Assembly (NCBI RefSeq): GCF_009939295.1
Contig: NZ_WVIC01000002.1
Coordinates: forward strand, 72,407-136,406
DNA from: Petrachloros mirabilis ULC683
Lineage (GTDB): Bacteria > Cyanobacteriota > Cyanobacteriia > Thermosynechococcales > Thermosynechococcaceae
Direction of reading: 5' to 3'
Length of the DNA stretch: 64,000 nt
Numbering within the stretch: position 1 is the first letter of the stretch; each line of letters begins with the position of its first letter. This document shows positions 1-8,430 of this stretch, in pieces. The notes under the pieces are model-generated. The model was given only the letters and a program-made list of their open reading frames with translations. It was not told where the DNA came from and ran no database searches. Both the position numbers and the translations under genes were made by a program.

Positions 1-6
1 ACACTT

Positions 7-393
7 TCAGAGGTCAGCCCGCTTTGTTGGCTCTATTGCGCGGCGCTCCCCAAAAAGGTGTGACTTGTAGTCATCGGTAGCTAGTGCGTTAAGCGAATCA
101 ATGGCACCTTCGTAGGTAGCCATATCATCCAAAACTATTTCGTCTGCTGCAATTTCTTTGACCCTGAGAATGAAAGGGGCGATAGCCTCAAGGATATGTC
201 GCTGAGGCTCAGCTATATTGCCTCGAACGTATTTGTTTATTGTCACGTTCGAGACTCCAGCTAGACGTGCCAAACCCCGCTCAGACAGCCTTTTAACTCT
301 CAAGGAAGCCTTAATGGCCATTGCCAGCCGATCAATCCCGGCCCTAGTGTAATACCCCTTATCTAGGTCGGAAACGGGCACACGAATTGACAT
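7..393 (-). CDS. Prophage repressor, XRE-type HTH
   Basis: A protein of about 128 residues with one helix-turn-helix (LSERGLARLAGVSNVTINKY). It is leftward, divergent from the transposition genes, exactly where the c repressor sits in Mu. The start is placed at the ATG at 393 (MSIRVPV); a longer reading to 438 runs into the operator region and lacks support. The inferred role is to hold the early promoter silent in the lysogen by binding repeats in the 394-570 gap. The C-terminal half has no domain I can name. I see no RecA-type self-cleavage (Ala-Gly, Ser/Lys) region, so induction may follow Mu-like repressor instability rather than LexA-style cleavage; that is inference. It is likely the only prophage gene read leftward outside the tail-tip cassette. 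Confidence 0.8.
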   Translation of the reverse strand: MSIRVPVSDLDKGYYTRAGIDRLAMAIKASLRVKRLSERGLARLAGVSNVTINKYVRGNIAEPQRHILEAIAPFILRVKEIAADEIVLDDMATYEGAIDSLNALATDDYKSHLFGERRAIEPTKRADL

Positions 394-516
394 AGGTACC
401 ACCCACTTAAGACAAACACCTACCCCTAGTGTACCCATATGGCACCAAAGCGGGATATAGACGCCGTACCGGAGCGAGCGCAGGACTCGGGATTGGTTCC
501 ATGGTGGTTGCGTTTT

Positions 517-568
517 GGGAACACTGATAGTAACTTGTTAATGATGTGTTAGTAACAAGTTGGGAACA
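517..568. promoter_or_regulatory. Operator-like repeats between repressor and early operon
   Basis: The divergent gap holds a perfect inverted repeat, AACTTGTTA (532-540) and TAACAAGTT (553-561), separated by 12 nt. AGTAAC occurs as a direct repeat at 529 and 551, and GGGAACA occurs as a direct repeat at 517-523 and 562-568. This is the place where the repressor should act on the early promoter. I could not assign -35/-10 boxes with confidence. Confidence 0.55.
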
Positions 569-571
569 GAG

Positions 572-763
572 GTGAGCAAAAAGAAGTGGGGCTGTGTAAG
601 GCCCAGGATCCCGGAGGCGATTTACGAAATAGTTAGGCGTGGGTCTGAGGACGCCAGTCTTCCGGAGAGTTTGTGGTTGGCTGACGCAATTCGTGAGAAG
701 GCGCAAAGGCAGGGGGTGTTGGCAAGCGAGGTAGGAGGTGCTGGCGATGCAGGTGCCTCCTGA
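572..763 (+). CDS. Small ribbon-helix-helix-like regulator (Ner position)
   Basis: About 63 residues, the first rightward gene after the operator. The N-terminal part reads like a ribbon-helix-helix fold: a short basic strand around KWGCVRPRIP, then two helices (AIYEIVRRGSE and ESLWLADAIREKAQ). In Mu this slot holds Ner, a DNA-binding repressor of early transcription, and I infer a similar role although the fold differs. The start is uncertain. GTG at 572 is chosen; TTG at 560 would add four residues and place the start inside the right operator arm. The 3' end overlaps the transposase start by 17 nt, implying one early operon. Confidence 0.6.
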   Translation: MSKKKWGCVRPRIPEAIYEIVRRGSEDASLPESLWLADAIREKAQRQGVLASEVGGAGDAGAS

Positions 764-3059
764 TGGCTGCAAGGAGATCGACGTGAAGAAGTGGTATTTG
801 GCGTCTGAGCTTATTGGGCGTTCGGGAATGCCGCAAACCAAAAAAGGCTTTTTCGCGCTTGCCCGCAGAGGGGGTTGGCACAGCCGAGCGGCGACTGGCC
901 GGGGAGGGACTCGGGAGGAATTTCACATATCCTCGCTACCCCAAGAGACGCAAGAGTATTTGAAAGCACAGTATGGCTTGGAGGCAAAGAATAGTGATTT
1001 CGCCGGAAATGGCAGAGCAGATTTTGATGCTGGAGTTGCGGATGATGTTGCTGATGTTGCTGACCCTGGCGCTGCTCCGGATCTTGGTCTGGCGACTCCG
1101 CTAGCCACCGAGCCGAAGTCTGCCCGCCCAGAAGCCTCTTCTATATATATAGATCTCGGAATTGACGCGCAACACGACGGCACCCCCGTCGAGCAACAGC
1201 AAGACGCATGGCTATACCTGCAATCTATGCAGGAGGTGTGGTGCCAGCGCCAGGGGATCGACAAAATCGTCGATTGCGACTTGGCGTTCGCTGCGGCCTG
1301 GAACGACGGCCAGATCGACGCTCCAGCGTGGATGCAGCAGCAAATCAAGCGGCTTTCGCGCTCAACTCTGGCTCGTAAGCGAGCAAAGCGCCAGAAGGCA
1401 GGAGTCGCAGCCCTCGCTCGCAAGAATGCCAGCAAACGAGCAAAAAAGTTTGACCTGTGCGAGGACATGCAGGCCATCGTCATCGGCATGATTGCCGAAT
1501 ACCCCCATTGCAGCCCCGCACAGGTTTATAAAGCACTCTGCACTCGCCTTGGCCACGACGAAGTGCCCACCCGGCGAACCTTGCAACGCTGGATCGCGCG
1601 CTGGAAAGAAGAGAATGCCGAGCTATTCTTGTCGTTCTCCAACCCAGACGCATGGAAGAGCAACTACATGGTTGCCTTCGGCTCACTCAAAGAAGGCATC
1701 GAGCGACTGTATCAGAAGCTAGAAGCCGACTCTACCCCCGCAGACGTGATGTTGCTAGATGGGCGACATTCCATCGTCGGCATGATCGACATCTACAGCC
1801 AGCAAGCCAAGCTGCTGGTCACCAAAACCAGCAGGGGGACGGCTATTAGCACCCTGCTCCGCCATTGGATTTTGAGCAACGGCGTGCCGGAGACCATCAA
1901 AACCGACAACGGCAAGGACTACACCGGTCACCACTTCCGCCGCTGCCTCAGCGACCTGGGCATCGCCCAGCAAACTTGCAAACCCTTTGCCGCTTGGGAG
2001 AAGGGGCACATCGAGCGGTTTTTCCGCACCTTCGCCCACGACCTCCTTGAGTTACTCGCTGGCTTCATCGGCCACAACGTTGCCGAGCGTCAAGCGATCC
2101 GCAGCCGCCAAAGCTTCGCCGAGCGGCTGTTTGTAAAAGGGGATGTCTTTGCCGTGCGCATGTCCTCTGAAGAGCTGCAAAAGTTCTGCGACCAGTGGAT
2201 CGAGTCGTATATGCACCGCCCCCATGCGGGGCTGGACGGCGAAAAGCCATTTCAAAGGGTTGCCAACTGGCAACACCCGATCCGCAGAGTGGCCGACCCC
2301 AGAGCGCTGGACATGCTGCTAGCCGAGGCTCCCGGCACGGGCCTGCGCACAGTCAACAAAGACGGCGTGCGCCTAGACGGAGCCACCTTTATTGCGCCAG
2401 AGCTGGGAGCTTGGATGCGCCGCCAGGTGCATGTGCGCTACGACCCGACCGACATTGGCCGGATCTATTGCTACGACCCCAGCACCCAGGCTTTCATCTG
2501 CGTCGCCGAGTGCCCCGAGCGCACCGGCATTAGTCGCCAAATGGTGACAGGGCAAGCCAGGCGACGCCAGAGAGAGATCTTGGCCGAGGGGCGCAAGCAG
2601 ATGCAGGTCGCCCGCAAAGAGGCCAGCCTGAGCAACATCGCCCAAGAAATACTCGACGCCGACCTAGCGGAAGCCGCCAAAGTGCGGATGTTCCCACGGC
2701 CAGTCGAAGAGCATACCACCCCGGCGCTGGCGGCAGCCGCAGAAGCCGCCAGCTCGGCAACCCCTGCACTCCCTCGGGTGCGGCAGATGCCGACCCAAGC
2801 CGAAGCAAGACCCAGGCCAGATCGGCCACAGATCAAGGATCTGGATGCGGTACTAGATCGCGTTGTGCGGCAATGGCAGTCTGGAGAGTCGCCGACCCTC
2901 GAAGACGCCACCGACGCGCTGCGCTACTCCGAAATCGGAGCAGGCAAAGGCGCATTGCAGTTTTTGGTAGCCGGAGATGACTGGCAAGAAACCGACAAAA
3001 GCTATCGAGCCGTCCGTGAATGGCTCAAGACCCAACTACGGGCCGCCCAAGCGGGCTAA
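747..3059 (+). CDS. MuA-type DDE transposase
   Basis: A 770-residue transposase that cuts and joins prophage ends during integration and replicative transposition. Domains in order are: an N-terminal Mu-type winged DNA-binding domain (about 8-75, with KWYLASELIGRSGMP and a GW...GRGG...SLP pattern); helical DNA-binding segments; an rve/DDE catalytic core with Asp in MLLDGRHS, Asp in KTDNGKDY and Glu in GHIERFFRTF; then the Mu-transposase C domain with a basic tail. ATG at 747 is preferred over GTG at 738 because GGAGG lies 8 nt before it. It precedes the MuB-like gene by 64 nt. Its expected substrates are the 22-bp repeats at the right end (40250-40293) and matching sites at the unseen left end. 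Confidence 0.96.
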   Translation: MQVPPDGCKEIDVKKWYLASELIGRSGMPQTKKGFFALARRGGWHSRAATGRGGTREEFHISSLPQETQEYLKAQYGLEAKNSDFAGNGRADFDAGVADDVADVADPGAAPDLGLATPLATEPKSARPEASSIYIDLGIDAQHDGTPVEQQQDAWLYLQSMQEVWCQRQGIDKIVDCDLAFAAAWNDGQIDAPAWMQQQIKRLSRSTLARKRAKRQKAGVAALARKNASKRAKKFDLCEDMQAIVIGMIAEYPHCSPAQVYKALCTRLGHDEVPTRRTLQRWIARWKEENAELFLSFSNPDAWKSNYMVAFGSLKEGIERLYQKLEADSTPADVMLLDGRHSIVGMIDIYSQQAKLLVTKTSRGTAISTLLRHWILSNGVPETIKTDNGKDYTGHHFRRCLSDLGIAQQTCKPFAAWEKGHIERFFRTFAHDLLELLAGFIGHNVAERQAIRSRQSFAERLFVKGDVFAVRMSSEELQKFCDQWIESYMHRPHAGLDGEKPFQRVANWQHPIRRVADPRALDMLLAEAPGTGLRTVNKDGVRLDGATFIAPELGAWMRRQVHVRYDPTDIGRIYCYDPSTQAFICVAECPERTGISRQMVTGQARRRQREILAEGRKQMQVARKEASLSNIAQEILDADLAEAAKVRMFPRPVEEHTTPALAAAAEAASSATPALPRVRQMPTQAEARPRPDRPQIKDLDAVLDRVVRQWQSGESPTLEDATDALRYSEIGAGKGALQFLVAGDDWQETDKSYRAVREWLKTQLRAAQAG

Positions 3060-3123
3060 AGAAAAGGCCCCACCCGCAGGCAGGGCTGACACTTTTTTTG
3101 AAACACCAACACCCTAGCAAACC

Positions 3124-3855
3124 ATGCGCAAAAAGAGAGACATCAAAATTGCCAGAACCCGAAGCGTTCAGGGTCTGTTGAAGATCTACCAATCTCTTGA
3201 TGGCCGCAGCCGCCACGTACCAGGCATTGGCCTAGTGCTAGGCGAAGCAGGCATCGGCAAGACAACCGCAGTGACCTGGCTCAGAAACCAGTGCAACTGC
3301 TTGATTATAGAGTGCAACCCCCTGTGGACGCCGCACTCGATGTTGGGCGACATCGCCGCCGAGCTAGGCGAATCAACCGGAGGCGGATCGACCGCATTGC
3401 TCAACAGGCTGGTCGCCAAACTTAGGCTCACGGGCCGCGGCCTGGTGCTCGACGAATGCGACGATCGGCTATTTGCCAGTGGCCGCAAATACCACCAGAT
3501 GATCGACTGCCTGAGGGCATTGCATGACCGCACTGGCGTACCCCTAATTTTCGTCGGCTACCTCCAGGCGCGGCGAACCATCAGCTTGTTCCCGCAGTTG
3601 CAAGGGCGCGTCACTCAAGAGATTGAATTTGAGCGCCTCGACCTCGAGGACACTCAAAAATTCATTGACTGCCTAAGTGACTGCCAGATCGAGTCAGACC
3701 TGCTCGAAGAAATGTTTATCAGCACCCAGGGTCGCCCCCGCCAGACGGTGACTGCCATCGAAAATATCAACGCCCTAGCGAGAGAGCAGCAATGGGAGAG
3801 TGTCAGCGCCGAAAAATGGGGCGCTCAGCCGTTTTTCCCAGGAGATCGCCGATGA
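3124..3855 (+). CDS. MuB-type AAA+ ATPase, target-DNA activator
   Basis: A 243-residue ATPase of the MuB/TniB type. Walker A is GEAGIGKTT (about residues 40-48) and Walker B is LVLDECD (about 111-117). Known role: MuB-type proteins form ATP-dependent filaments on target DNA, stimulate the transposase and give target immunity. The N-terminus is a short basic tail (MRKKRDIKIARTRS); the large N-terminal HTH domain of Mu B is absent, so it is nearer the short MuB proteins of B3/D3112-type phages. Its stop overlaps the next start (ATGA at 3852-3855), showing translational coupling. Tn7-like TnsC was considered, but every other neighbour is phage-like. Confidence 0.92.
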   Translation: MRKKRDIKIARTRSVQGLLKIYQSLDGRSRHVPGIGLVLGEAGIGKTTAVTWLRNQCNCLIIECNPLWTPHSMLGDIAAELGESTGGGSTALLNRLVAKLRLTGRGLVLDECDDRLFASGRKYHQMIDCLRALHDRTGVPLIFVGYLQARRTISLFPQLQGRVTQEIEFERLDLEDTQKFIDCLSDCQIESDLLEEMFISTQGRPRQTVTAIENINALAREQQWESVSAEKWGAQPFFPGDRR

Positions 3856-4424
3856 GTTTGAGTTCCAACAAGGCCTGTGTTTTTTCGATGAGGAATCATC
3901 GAATTTGGCGCTATGCCCAGAAGCGCAAAAGGTTTTCGACCAGCAAATTAACCCAGCTCCTAGGGGTTCAATTGGCTGGGCTACGACCCTACCTCAATGC
4001 CTTGAGGGCGGCTGGATACTTTGAGGTCGAAGGGGCTGGGAACATGGCCGGCGAGTACACCTGGCGGCTTGTCCGCAACACCGGCCCGGCGGCACCCATG
4101 CTCTGGAAAGGGCGCACGGAGCTGTATGACCCCAACGGCAGCGGATTTGTGGCGTTCTCGCAGCAGCGGCTGTGGAATGCCCTCAGAATATCCGGCTGCT
4201 TGAGCTATTACGACGCTATGGCCAGGGCTGAGGTTTCGCAAACACTATGCCTGACCTATTTCGCTGCACTAAAACGGACTGGGCTGGCTCAGCGATGTCA
4301 GGAGGCGTATGACGCCCCGGTTTTTTGGCAGCTCGTAAACGATATTGGCCCCTACTGCCCAGTGCTAATAAAGGGCCGATTGTTCGATCAAGTTCGTGAC
4401 ACTTTTTTGGAGGAAACCCGATGA
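3852..4424 (+). CDS. Early protein with two tandem winged-helix-like repeats
   Basis: 190 residues. Not a family I can name. The protein looks like two copies of one unit of about 85 residues. Each starts with an HTH-like segment (RIWRYAQKRKRFSTSKLTQL; RLWNALRISGCLSYYDAMAR), passes a recognition-helix-like stretch (YLNALRAAGYF; YFAALKRTGLA), and ends with W-x-LV-x-(N/D)-x-GP-x-x-P-(M/V)-L-x-KG. The start at 3852 overlaps the MuB-like stop, replacing a longer in-frame reading from 3792. It is probably a DNA-binding early regulator or replication accessory; that is inference from fold pattern and position only. Confidence 0.7.
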   Translation: MSLSSNKACVFSMRNHRIWRYAQKRKRFSTSKLTQLLGVQLAGLRPYLNALRAAGYFEVEGAGNMAGEYTWRLVRNTGPAAPMLWKGRTELYDPNGSGFVAFSQQRLWNALRISGCLSYYDAMARAEVSQTLCLTYFAALKRTGLAQRCQEAYDAPVFWQLVNDIGPYCPVLIKGRLFDQVRDTFLEETR

Positions 4425-4921
4425 ATCCTGTTGTTGACCTGAGTCGCTATCCGATTGAGTTTCAGTACGAGTACGAGTATTTTATGCGCGGACTGCCCGA
4501 CGACCCAGACGCCCTGCGCCGTGTGTGCAGCATTATGTTTTGCCAAAACCTAGAGCAGCGACTAGAGCAACGTTCGCCGCAGCTCCCCCCGATCCCGCGC
4601 AACCCTGCTGCCCTGAAGCTGGGGGTATCGGACGGGCTTTACCGACTGATTCGCCACCAGGTTGAGGCGGTGCAACGGCAGGTGAACGATATCGAGCTAA
4701 AGCTATACGGACTAAGAGTTGAGGCTGGTCGCCAGCGGCGGTACGGCCAGCCCGGACTGGCTTTGGTTTTAGACCGCGAATGGGAGCGCCTGGACGTGAG
4801 CCGCAGCATTTTGATTGCCGAGCTGCGGGGGTGGCTGGCGCGCCAGGGTGATTTGGTGCTGTCTTGTGCTCATGGAGATCGCCACGTTGAGCTAGGCGTT
4901 TGTCGGAGGCATGGAAAGTGA
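4421..4921 (+). CDS. Hypothetical early protein
   Basis: 166 residues with ATG overlapping the previous stop (ATGA at 4421-4424). No recognised family. The N-terminal 40 residues are acidic and aromatic (QYEYEYFMRGLPDDPD). A long charged helix (about 75-135, RLIRHQVEAVQRQVNDIELKL) is probably coiled coil. The C-terminus has three His and two Cys in its last 20 residues (SCAHGDRHVELGVCRRH), a possible but unproven metal site. Its place in the unbroken early operon suggests a role in replication, transposition control or host takeover, without direct evidence. Confidence 0.65.
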   Translation: MNPVVDLSRYPIEFQYEYEYFMRGLPDDPDALRRVCSIMFCQNLEQRLEQRSPQLPPIPRNPAALKLGVSDGLYRLIRHQVEAVQRQVNDIELKLYGLRVEAGRQRRYGQPGLALVLDREWERLDVSRSILIAELRGWLARQGDLVLSCAHGDRHVELGVCRRHGK

Positions 4922-5313
4922 AAGCAATTTTGTTGCTGCGCCAGGATGCTGATCCTTGCTACTGGGGCGTTTTCCCGGAAGGGCGCATCCCCACGCAAGA
5001 GCACTTTGCAGAGGTGATTGTTGATGGGGAGAGCTGTTTTTTGGTGGATGCCCCTCGCCTGAGCTATCAGCAGCGCATTGCCATCCAGATGTTGTTGTGC
5101 GACAGGGGGCTGACGACCGCCCTTGCTGACCTGCAGATCCGGGGAGGCGTCCCCGTGCCGTGGGCGCAGGCAAGGGCAATGGAGGTTGACGCGGACACCA
5201 TCCACTTGGATGAGTGCTCGGAAGATGACCTTTTCTATGCATACCCCCCGGAATCAACTGGATTTGATTTTTTGGATGCCCAGTTATTTGAATTTGATCT
5301 TGAAGGAGTCTGA
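4918..5313 (+). CDS. Hypothetical early protein, acidic
   Basis: 131 residues starting at GTG 4918, which overlaps the upstream stop as GTGA and has GGAGG 9 nt before it. A TTG at 4900 is the alternative. The protein is acidic, especially at the C-terminus (LDECSEDDLFYAY and EFDLEGV). The N-terminal half has alternating hydrophobic strands (KAILLLRQDADPCYWGVF), suggesting a small alpha/beta fold. I recognise no domain. The strong net negative charge in a small phage early protein is compatible with a DNA mimic or host-factor binder, but that is speculation. Confidence 0.6.
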   Translation: MKAILLLRQDADPCYWGVFPEGRIPTQEHFAEVIVDGESCFLVDAPRLSYQQRIAIQMLLCDRGLTTALADLQIRGGVPVPWAQARAMEVDADTIHLDECSEDDLFYAYPPESTGFDFLDAQLFEFDLEGV

Positions 5314-5314
5314 C

Positions 5315-5650
5315 ATGGATTGCTATCTAAGGCTGAAGCCCAAAACCCAAGGGAATGAACTTCTGAGTCTTTTGTGGTCGTGTTGCTCGGACGGGAGAGT
5401 CCCCGTTTGCTCCCCGTTCCCCGTGCCTGAGGGGTTTCGTGTAGATCTGTCTCGCCTACGAAGCGCCGAGCAGCTCCGACTGCTCGACTATGTGGTCGAG
5501 GCGCAAGGCGTAGGCTGGGGCAATTTTGATGACTTCGTTTTCTGGGTGCCCCTGAAATTGCACGCTGCTATTGAGTTTGGCGTGGAAACAACTCGTCAGA
5601 TCGTCAGCGGCGAAATCAACGGCCAGAGGGCACTAGGAGGGGTTGCATGA
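5315..5650 (+). CDS. Hypothetical early protein
   Basis: 111 residues. The start at ATG 5315 sits one base after the previous stop, with AGGAG about 8 nt upstream. A longer in-frame reading from 5123 is rejected because it runs through the upstream gene. The central segment (FRVDLSRLRSAEQLRLLDYV) looks helical and amphipathic; the rest alternates short strands. No family recognised. It overlaps the next gene by 4 nt, so it is part of the same early transcript. Confidence 0.6.
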   Translation: MDCYLRLKPKTQGNELLSLLWSCCSDGRVPVCSPFPVPEGFRVDLSRLRSAEQLRLLDYVVEAQGVGWGNFDDFVFWVPLKLHAAIEFGVETTRQIVSGEINGQRALGGVA

Positions 5651-5997
5651 ACGCTCAATTGCTCCAGAACCCAGGGGTTCGCAGCACCTACGAGCACCTA
5701 ATGCGCTCGTATGGCCAGGCGGTGGCGACTGAATATTTGAAGGTTATGGATAGTGAGCCGCCAAAAGTCGTTTGGCGGCGTGAGAACGATTGGCAGGCTC
5801 GGTTTTGCCAGCTCTTAAAAAAGCATGGCAGTTTAACTGTCCCCGAAACCTGCGGAAGGCTGAACCTGTCATCCCAGGCTCAGCGGCACGTTGCTCACAA
5901 CACGTATCGGGCATTGATCGCCAAGGGGGTTGTCTGCCGCGCCAAAGATCGCAACCTCTGGCGCTATCGCCTGACGGGGGAGGACGAGAGTGTCTAG
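5647..5997 (+). CDS. Winged-helix-like early protein
   Basis: 116 residues. The C-terminal two thirds read as a winged helix: helix (FCQLLKKHGSLTVPETCGRL), recognition-like helix (HVAHNTYRALIAKGVV) and wing strand (RAKDRNLWRYRL). The pattern resembles the two repeats of the 3852 gene product, so the early region encodes several small DNA-binding proteins. ATG at 5647 overlaps the previous stop. No specific family is assigned and the function is unknown. Confidence 0.62.
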   Translation: MNAQLLQNPGVRSTYEHLMRSYGQAVATEYLKVMDSEPPKVVWRRENDWQARFCQLLKKHGSLTVPETCGRLNLSSQAQRHVAHNTYRALIAKGVVCRAKDRNLWRYRLTGEDESV

Positions 5998-6193
5998 GCG
6001 GACGGGAGGGCGGCACCAAAAAGACTGTCACAAGCCGGATCTCCGTAAGACATCAGGGCAGGAGCGCCGCGAGATCCGCAATATCACCAGCTGGCTCTCG
6101 CGTCAGACAGACCCTCTGCAGTTTTTTGTCGACGGACTACGCGAACTCGAATATCGGCAACTTATGAAATCAATTGGAGGATTTGATGAATAA
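5990..6193 (+). CDS. Small basic early protein
   Basis: 67 residues from GTG 5990, overlapping the previous gene by 8 nt. The N-terminal 30 residues are very basic (MSRRTGGRHQKDCHKPDLRK), then a helical segment with LREL and LMKSIGGFDE. It overlaps the next start by 8 nt. It could be nucleic-acid binding by charge; no family recognised. Coupled overlaps on both sides support it as a real gene despite its length. Confidence 0.5.
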   Translation: MSRRTGGRHQKDCHKPDLRKTSGQERREIRNITSWLSRQTDPLQFFVDGLRELEYRQLMKSIGGFDE

Positions 6194-6749
6194 AATTCTA
6201 CTGAAGGGCCAGACTCCAGATTATGCAGTCGGCGTTGCTCAGACTGGCGCAGTCTGGAATGGAGTCCCTCTGCCCTATCGATTTGACGGCGAGGTTGGGC
6301 AGTTTTATTGTGGCAGCGTTGAGGTTGGGGATTCTGTCTGGATCCAGGCGATCCAGTGGCGCTGGGCATCAGGAGAGCGTTGGAGCCGCCCCAACCAGAG
6401 CTGGTTTGACGTGGCCTTTTTGGATTCGGAAAATCTGGTTTCAATTCTTTCGCTCAAAAAGGATTCGGCGGTCAATGTTTTCGAGTTTTTGACTCGGCTC
6501 AGTGCTGACGGCATCCTGGTCGAGGCTGTGCAACTGCGGCTGGGCGCTTGCCAAATCCGACGAGAACCTCGATCTCCTGCTGCCGAATTAAGGGGAATTA
6601 ACCCCTGGGATCTGCCTGACATCCAAGTCTGGCATGTGGTCGACGTGACCGAGGCGCGCTGGATTGGACGTGCCCAATGCGAGGCCGCCCAGGAGTTTAT
6701 GGCTAGCGGCGAATTCGATTGGCGGCTTGTGGGGGAAGTTGATTCGTGA
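6186..6749 (+). CDS. Hypothetical early protein, strand-rich
   Basis: 187 residues. ATG 6186 is chosen because GGAGG (6176-6180) lies 5 nt upstream; an in-frame ATG at 6174 would fall before that ribosome site. The sequence is Trp-rich (WIQAIQWRWASGERW) and strand-rich, with a C-terminal IQVWHVVDVTEARWIG segment. No known family assigned. It sits between the small basic gene and a winged-helix protein in the early operon, ahead of the methyltransferase. Confidence 0.62.
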   Translation: MNKILLKGQTPDYAVGVAQTGAVWNGVPLPYRFDGEVGQFYCGSVEVGDSVWIQAIQWRWASGERWSRPNQSWFDVAFLDSENLVSILSLKKDSAVNVFEFLTRLSADGILVEAVQLRLGACQIRREPRSPAAELRGINPWDLPDIQVWHVVDVTEARWIGRAQCEAAQEFMASGEFDWRLVGEVDS

Positions 6750-7270
6750 TTAAGGCTGAGCAGGTTTTGAGTCTGTTGAGCGATTGTCGAGGTTCCGCCA
6801 ATGGCATTCGCATGTCCGATCTGTGCGAGCTGCTTTGTGGCCGCCAAAATCCTGGCCTGCAGCGGGAGGTGCGAGAGCTAATCACCGTGTTGCGCGAACA
6901 GGGATGGCCAATTTGTAGCCATCCCTCAGTCGGCTACTTCTGGGCCAACTCCCCAGAGGATTTGGAGCAGACCATTGAGTTTTTGCGAGGGCGGGCAATG
7001 ACCTCTCTCCGACAAATCTCGCGGCTGAGGCGGGTAGCGCTGCCGCTCCTGAGTGGGCAGCAAGAGTTGTCGCTGGGTCAGGAGCCGCTAACCCCGGATT
7101 TCGACCCAGATCGTTACAACCGTGAGCCTAAAGTTACCTCTGTTGTCAACATCGCTCCGAACCTGCTCAGTGACCCGGCCAATTTTCTGGAGAAAAATCC
7201 AACCTATGACCAGAATCGGGCGATAGCCGAAGCCCTGGAAACCTTTTTGGAGCTTTTTAACGATGGCTAA
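6746..7270 (+). CDS. Helix-turn-helix early protein
   Basis: 174 residues from GTG 6746 (GTGA overlap with the stop upstream). An N-terminal winged-helix module is visible (about 1-75): VLSLLSDCRGSANGIRMSDL, then LQREVRELITVLREQGWPI and a GYFW wing. It is followed by a helical SPEDLEQTIEFLRGRAMTSL segment typical of phage replication-accessory HTH proteins. The C-terminal 60 residues look disordered. I infer DNA binding; regulator or replication loader cannot be separated from sequence alone. Confidence 0.65.
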   Translation: MIKAEQVLSLLSDCRGSANGIRMSDLCELLCGRQNPGLQREVRELITVLREQGWPICSHPSVGYFWANSPEDLEQTIEFLRGRAMTSLRQISRLRRVALPLLSGQQELSLGQEPLTPDFDPDRYNREPKVTSVVNIAPNLLSDPANFLEKNPTYDQNRAIAEALETFLELFNDG

Positions 7271-8186
7271 CTTAGGCAAACCCTTGACAGAGCTAGAACT
7301 AATTAAGCTCAATGGACATGAGGACACAATTGAGCGCTGTATGCAGTCATACCTGGAATTTGGGTTGGCATTGCGGGCGATCTTGCGCGATCGTCTTTAC
7401 CGCAAGGAGTACAAATCCTTTGAGGAGTATTGCCAGAAGCGCTGGGCGACGAGTCGCCAGGAGGCGTATCGCAAGATCAACGCGGCTGCGGTTGCCCAAA
7501 ATCTAATGTCGGCCAGCAATGTTCAGCCTGTTGAATATCAAACCCGACTGTTGTCTCAGCTGGAACCCGCCCAGCAGCGGATTGTTTGGAAGGCGGCGCT
7601 AGAAGAGTCGAAGGGCCACCCCACCGGCAGAATCATTGAGCAAGTCATGGTGAAGCGGGGACTGCGCTCTAAGCCGCAGGCTGCCGAGCACTCGAGTGAA
7701 AGCGAGGAGTGGTACACCCCTTCGCACGTATTGGAGCGAGTTCTAGCCTGCCTGGGAAGCGTCGACCTCGATCCTGCCGCCGAAACTCTGGAGAACCCCA
7801 ACGTGCCCGCCAATGCTCACTACACAGCCGAGCTTGATGGCTTGAGTGACAGGGTTTGGGCGGGCAAGATTTACCTGAACCCTCCCTACGGGCGTTCAAT
7901 CGGTCGTTGGGTGGAGCGCTTGCTCTGGGAGTATGTGAGCGAAAACGTCACTGAGGCGATTTTGCTGGTGCCTGCCCGAACCGATACTGAGTGGTGGAAG
8001 CAGCTCCAGCATTTCCCTGTTTGCCTCTGCTGGGGCCGCCTAAGATTCTCAGGCTCTAAAACTGGTGCGCCCTTCCCGAGTGCAATTTTCTATCTAGGGA
8101 AGTCAGCCGACGCTTTTTACGACGCTTTTGCTGATCTTGGCGGCATCTGGATGCGAATCTCCAGGGATTCGCTGGCCGATGGTTAA
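7263..8186 (+). CDS. Phage Dam-type DNA N6-adenine methyltransferase with helical N-domain
   Basis: 307 residues in two parts. Residues 1-130 are helical and resemble the DNA-binding N-terminal region found before some phage methylases (FEEYCQKRWATSRQEAYRKI). The C-terminal part (about 140-300) matches the phage Dam family: EEWYTPSHVLERVL, then VDLDPAAE, and motif IV as LNPPYGRSIGRW, the NPPY adenine-MTase signature. It should transfer methyl from SAM to adenine N6, likely protecting phage DNA from host restriction or timing transposition. No cognate nuclease is nearby, so it appears to be an orphan. The start overlaps the previous gene by 8 nt. Confidence 0.88.
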   Translation: MANLGKPLTELELIKLNGHEDTIERCMQSYLEFGLALRAILRDRLYRKEYKSFEEYCQKRWATSRQEAYRKINAAAVAQNLMSASNVQPVEYQTRLLSQLEPAQQRIVWKAALEESKGHPTGRIIEQVMVKRGLRSKPQAAEHSSESEEWYTPSHVLERVLACLGSVDLDPAAETLENPNVPANAHYTAELDGLSDRVWAGKIYLNPPYGRSIGRWVERLLWEYVSENVTEAILLVPARTDTEWWKQLQHFPVCLCWGRLRFSGSKTGAPFPSAIFYLGKSADAFYDAFADLGGIWMRISRDSLADG

Positions 8187-8430
8187 ATTCTTTTCGCGAA
8201 CCCTAAAGGATTTGGCCCGGTTGGTCTATCTGGACCAGGGCGGTTCAGTTACCCACCAGATCCTGCCCGAGGTCGAGATGGAGCCCTTTGAGTATGGTTT
8301 GGAGTCTCGGGTTGGCGCTTGCGCCAACTGCAAGTTTTTTTCTGGCGATGATTTCTTTTTGGCCTGTGCGGTTCACCCCTGCGGCTCGCCAGAACCCACC
8401 TGTCCCGATTACGAGAAGCACGATGCCTGA
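8179..8430 (+). CDS. Cys-box miniprotein 1
   Basis: 83 residues from ATG 8179, overlapping the methylase stop by 8 nt. An upstream in-frame ATG at 8128 is rejected because it lies inside the methylase. The C-terminal half has a Cys cluster: C-x2-CKF, then CAVHPCG, then C-x-DYE. The spacing suggests a small zinc-binding knuckle. The same box appears in the gene at 9952-10131, so the prophage encodes two relatives within 2 kb. The function is unknown; protein or nucleic-acid binding is possible. Confidence 0.68.
   Translation: MVKFFSRTLKDLARLVYLDQGGSVTHQILPEVEMEPFEYGLESRVGACANCKFFSGDDFFLACAVHPCGSPEPTCPDYEKHDA

Noticed and set aside
407-841. Minus-strand 144-codon frame across the operator
   Set aside because: It covers the divergent control region and the small regulator antisense, and its product is Ser/Pro/Leu-rich noise.
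747-3855. MuA/MuB-like pair as the core of a Tn7-like CRISPR-associated transposon
   Set aside because: The transposase has the Mu N-terminal domain, the downstream genes are phage head and tail genes, and no cas12k, tniQ or CRISPR repeats are visible.
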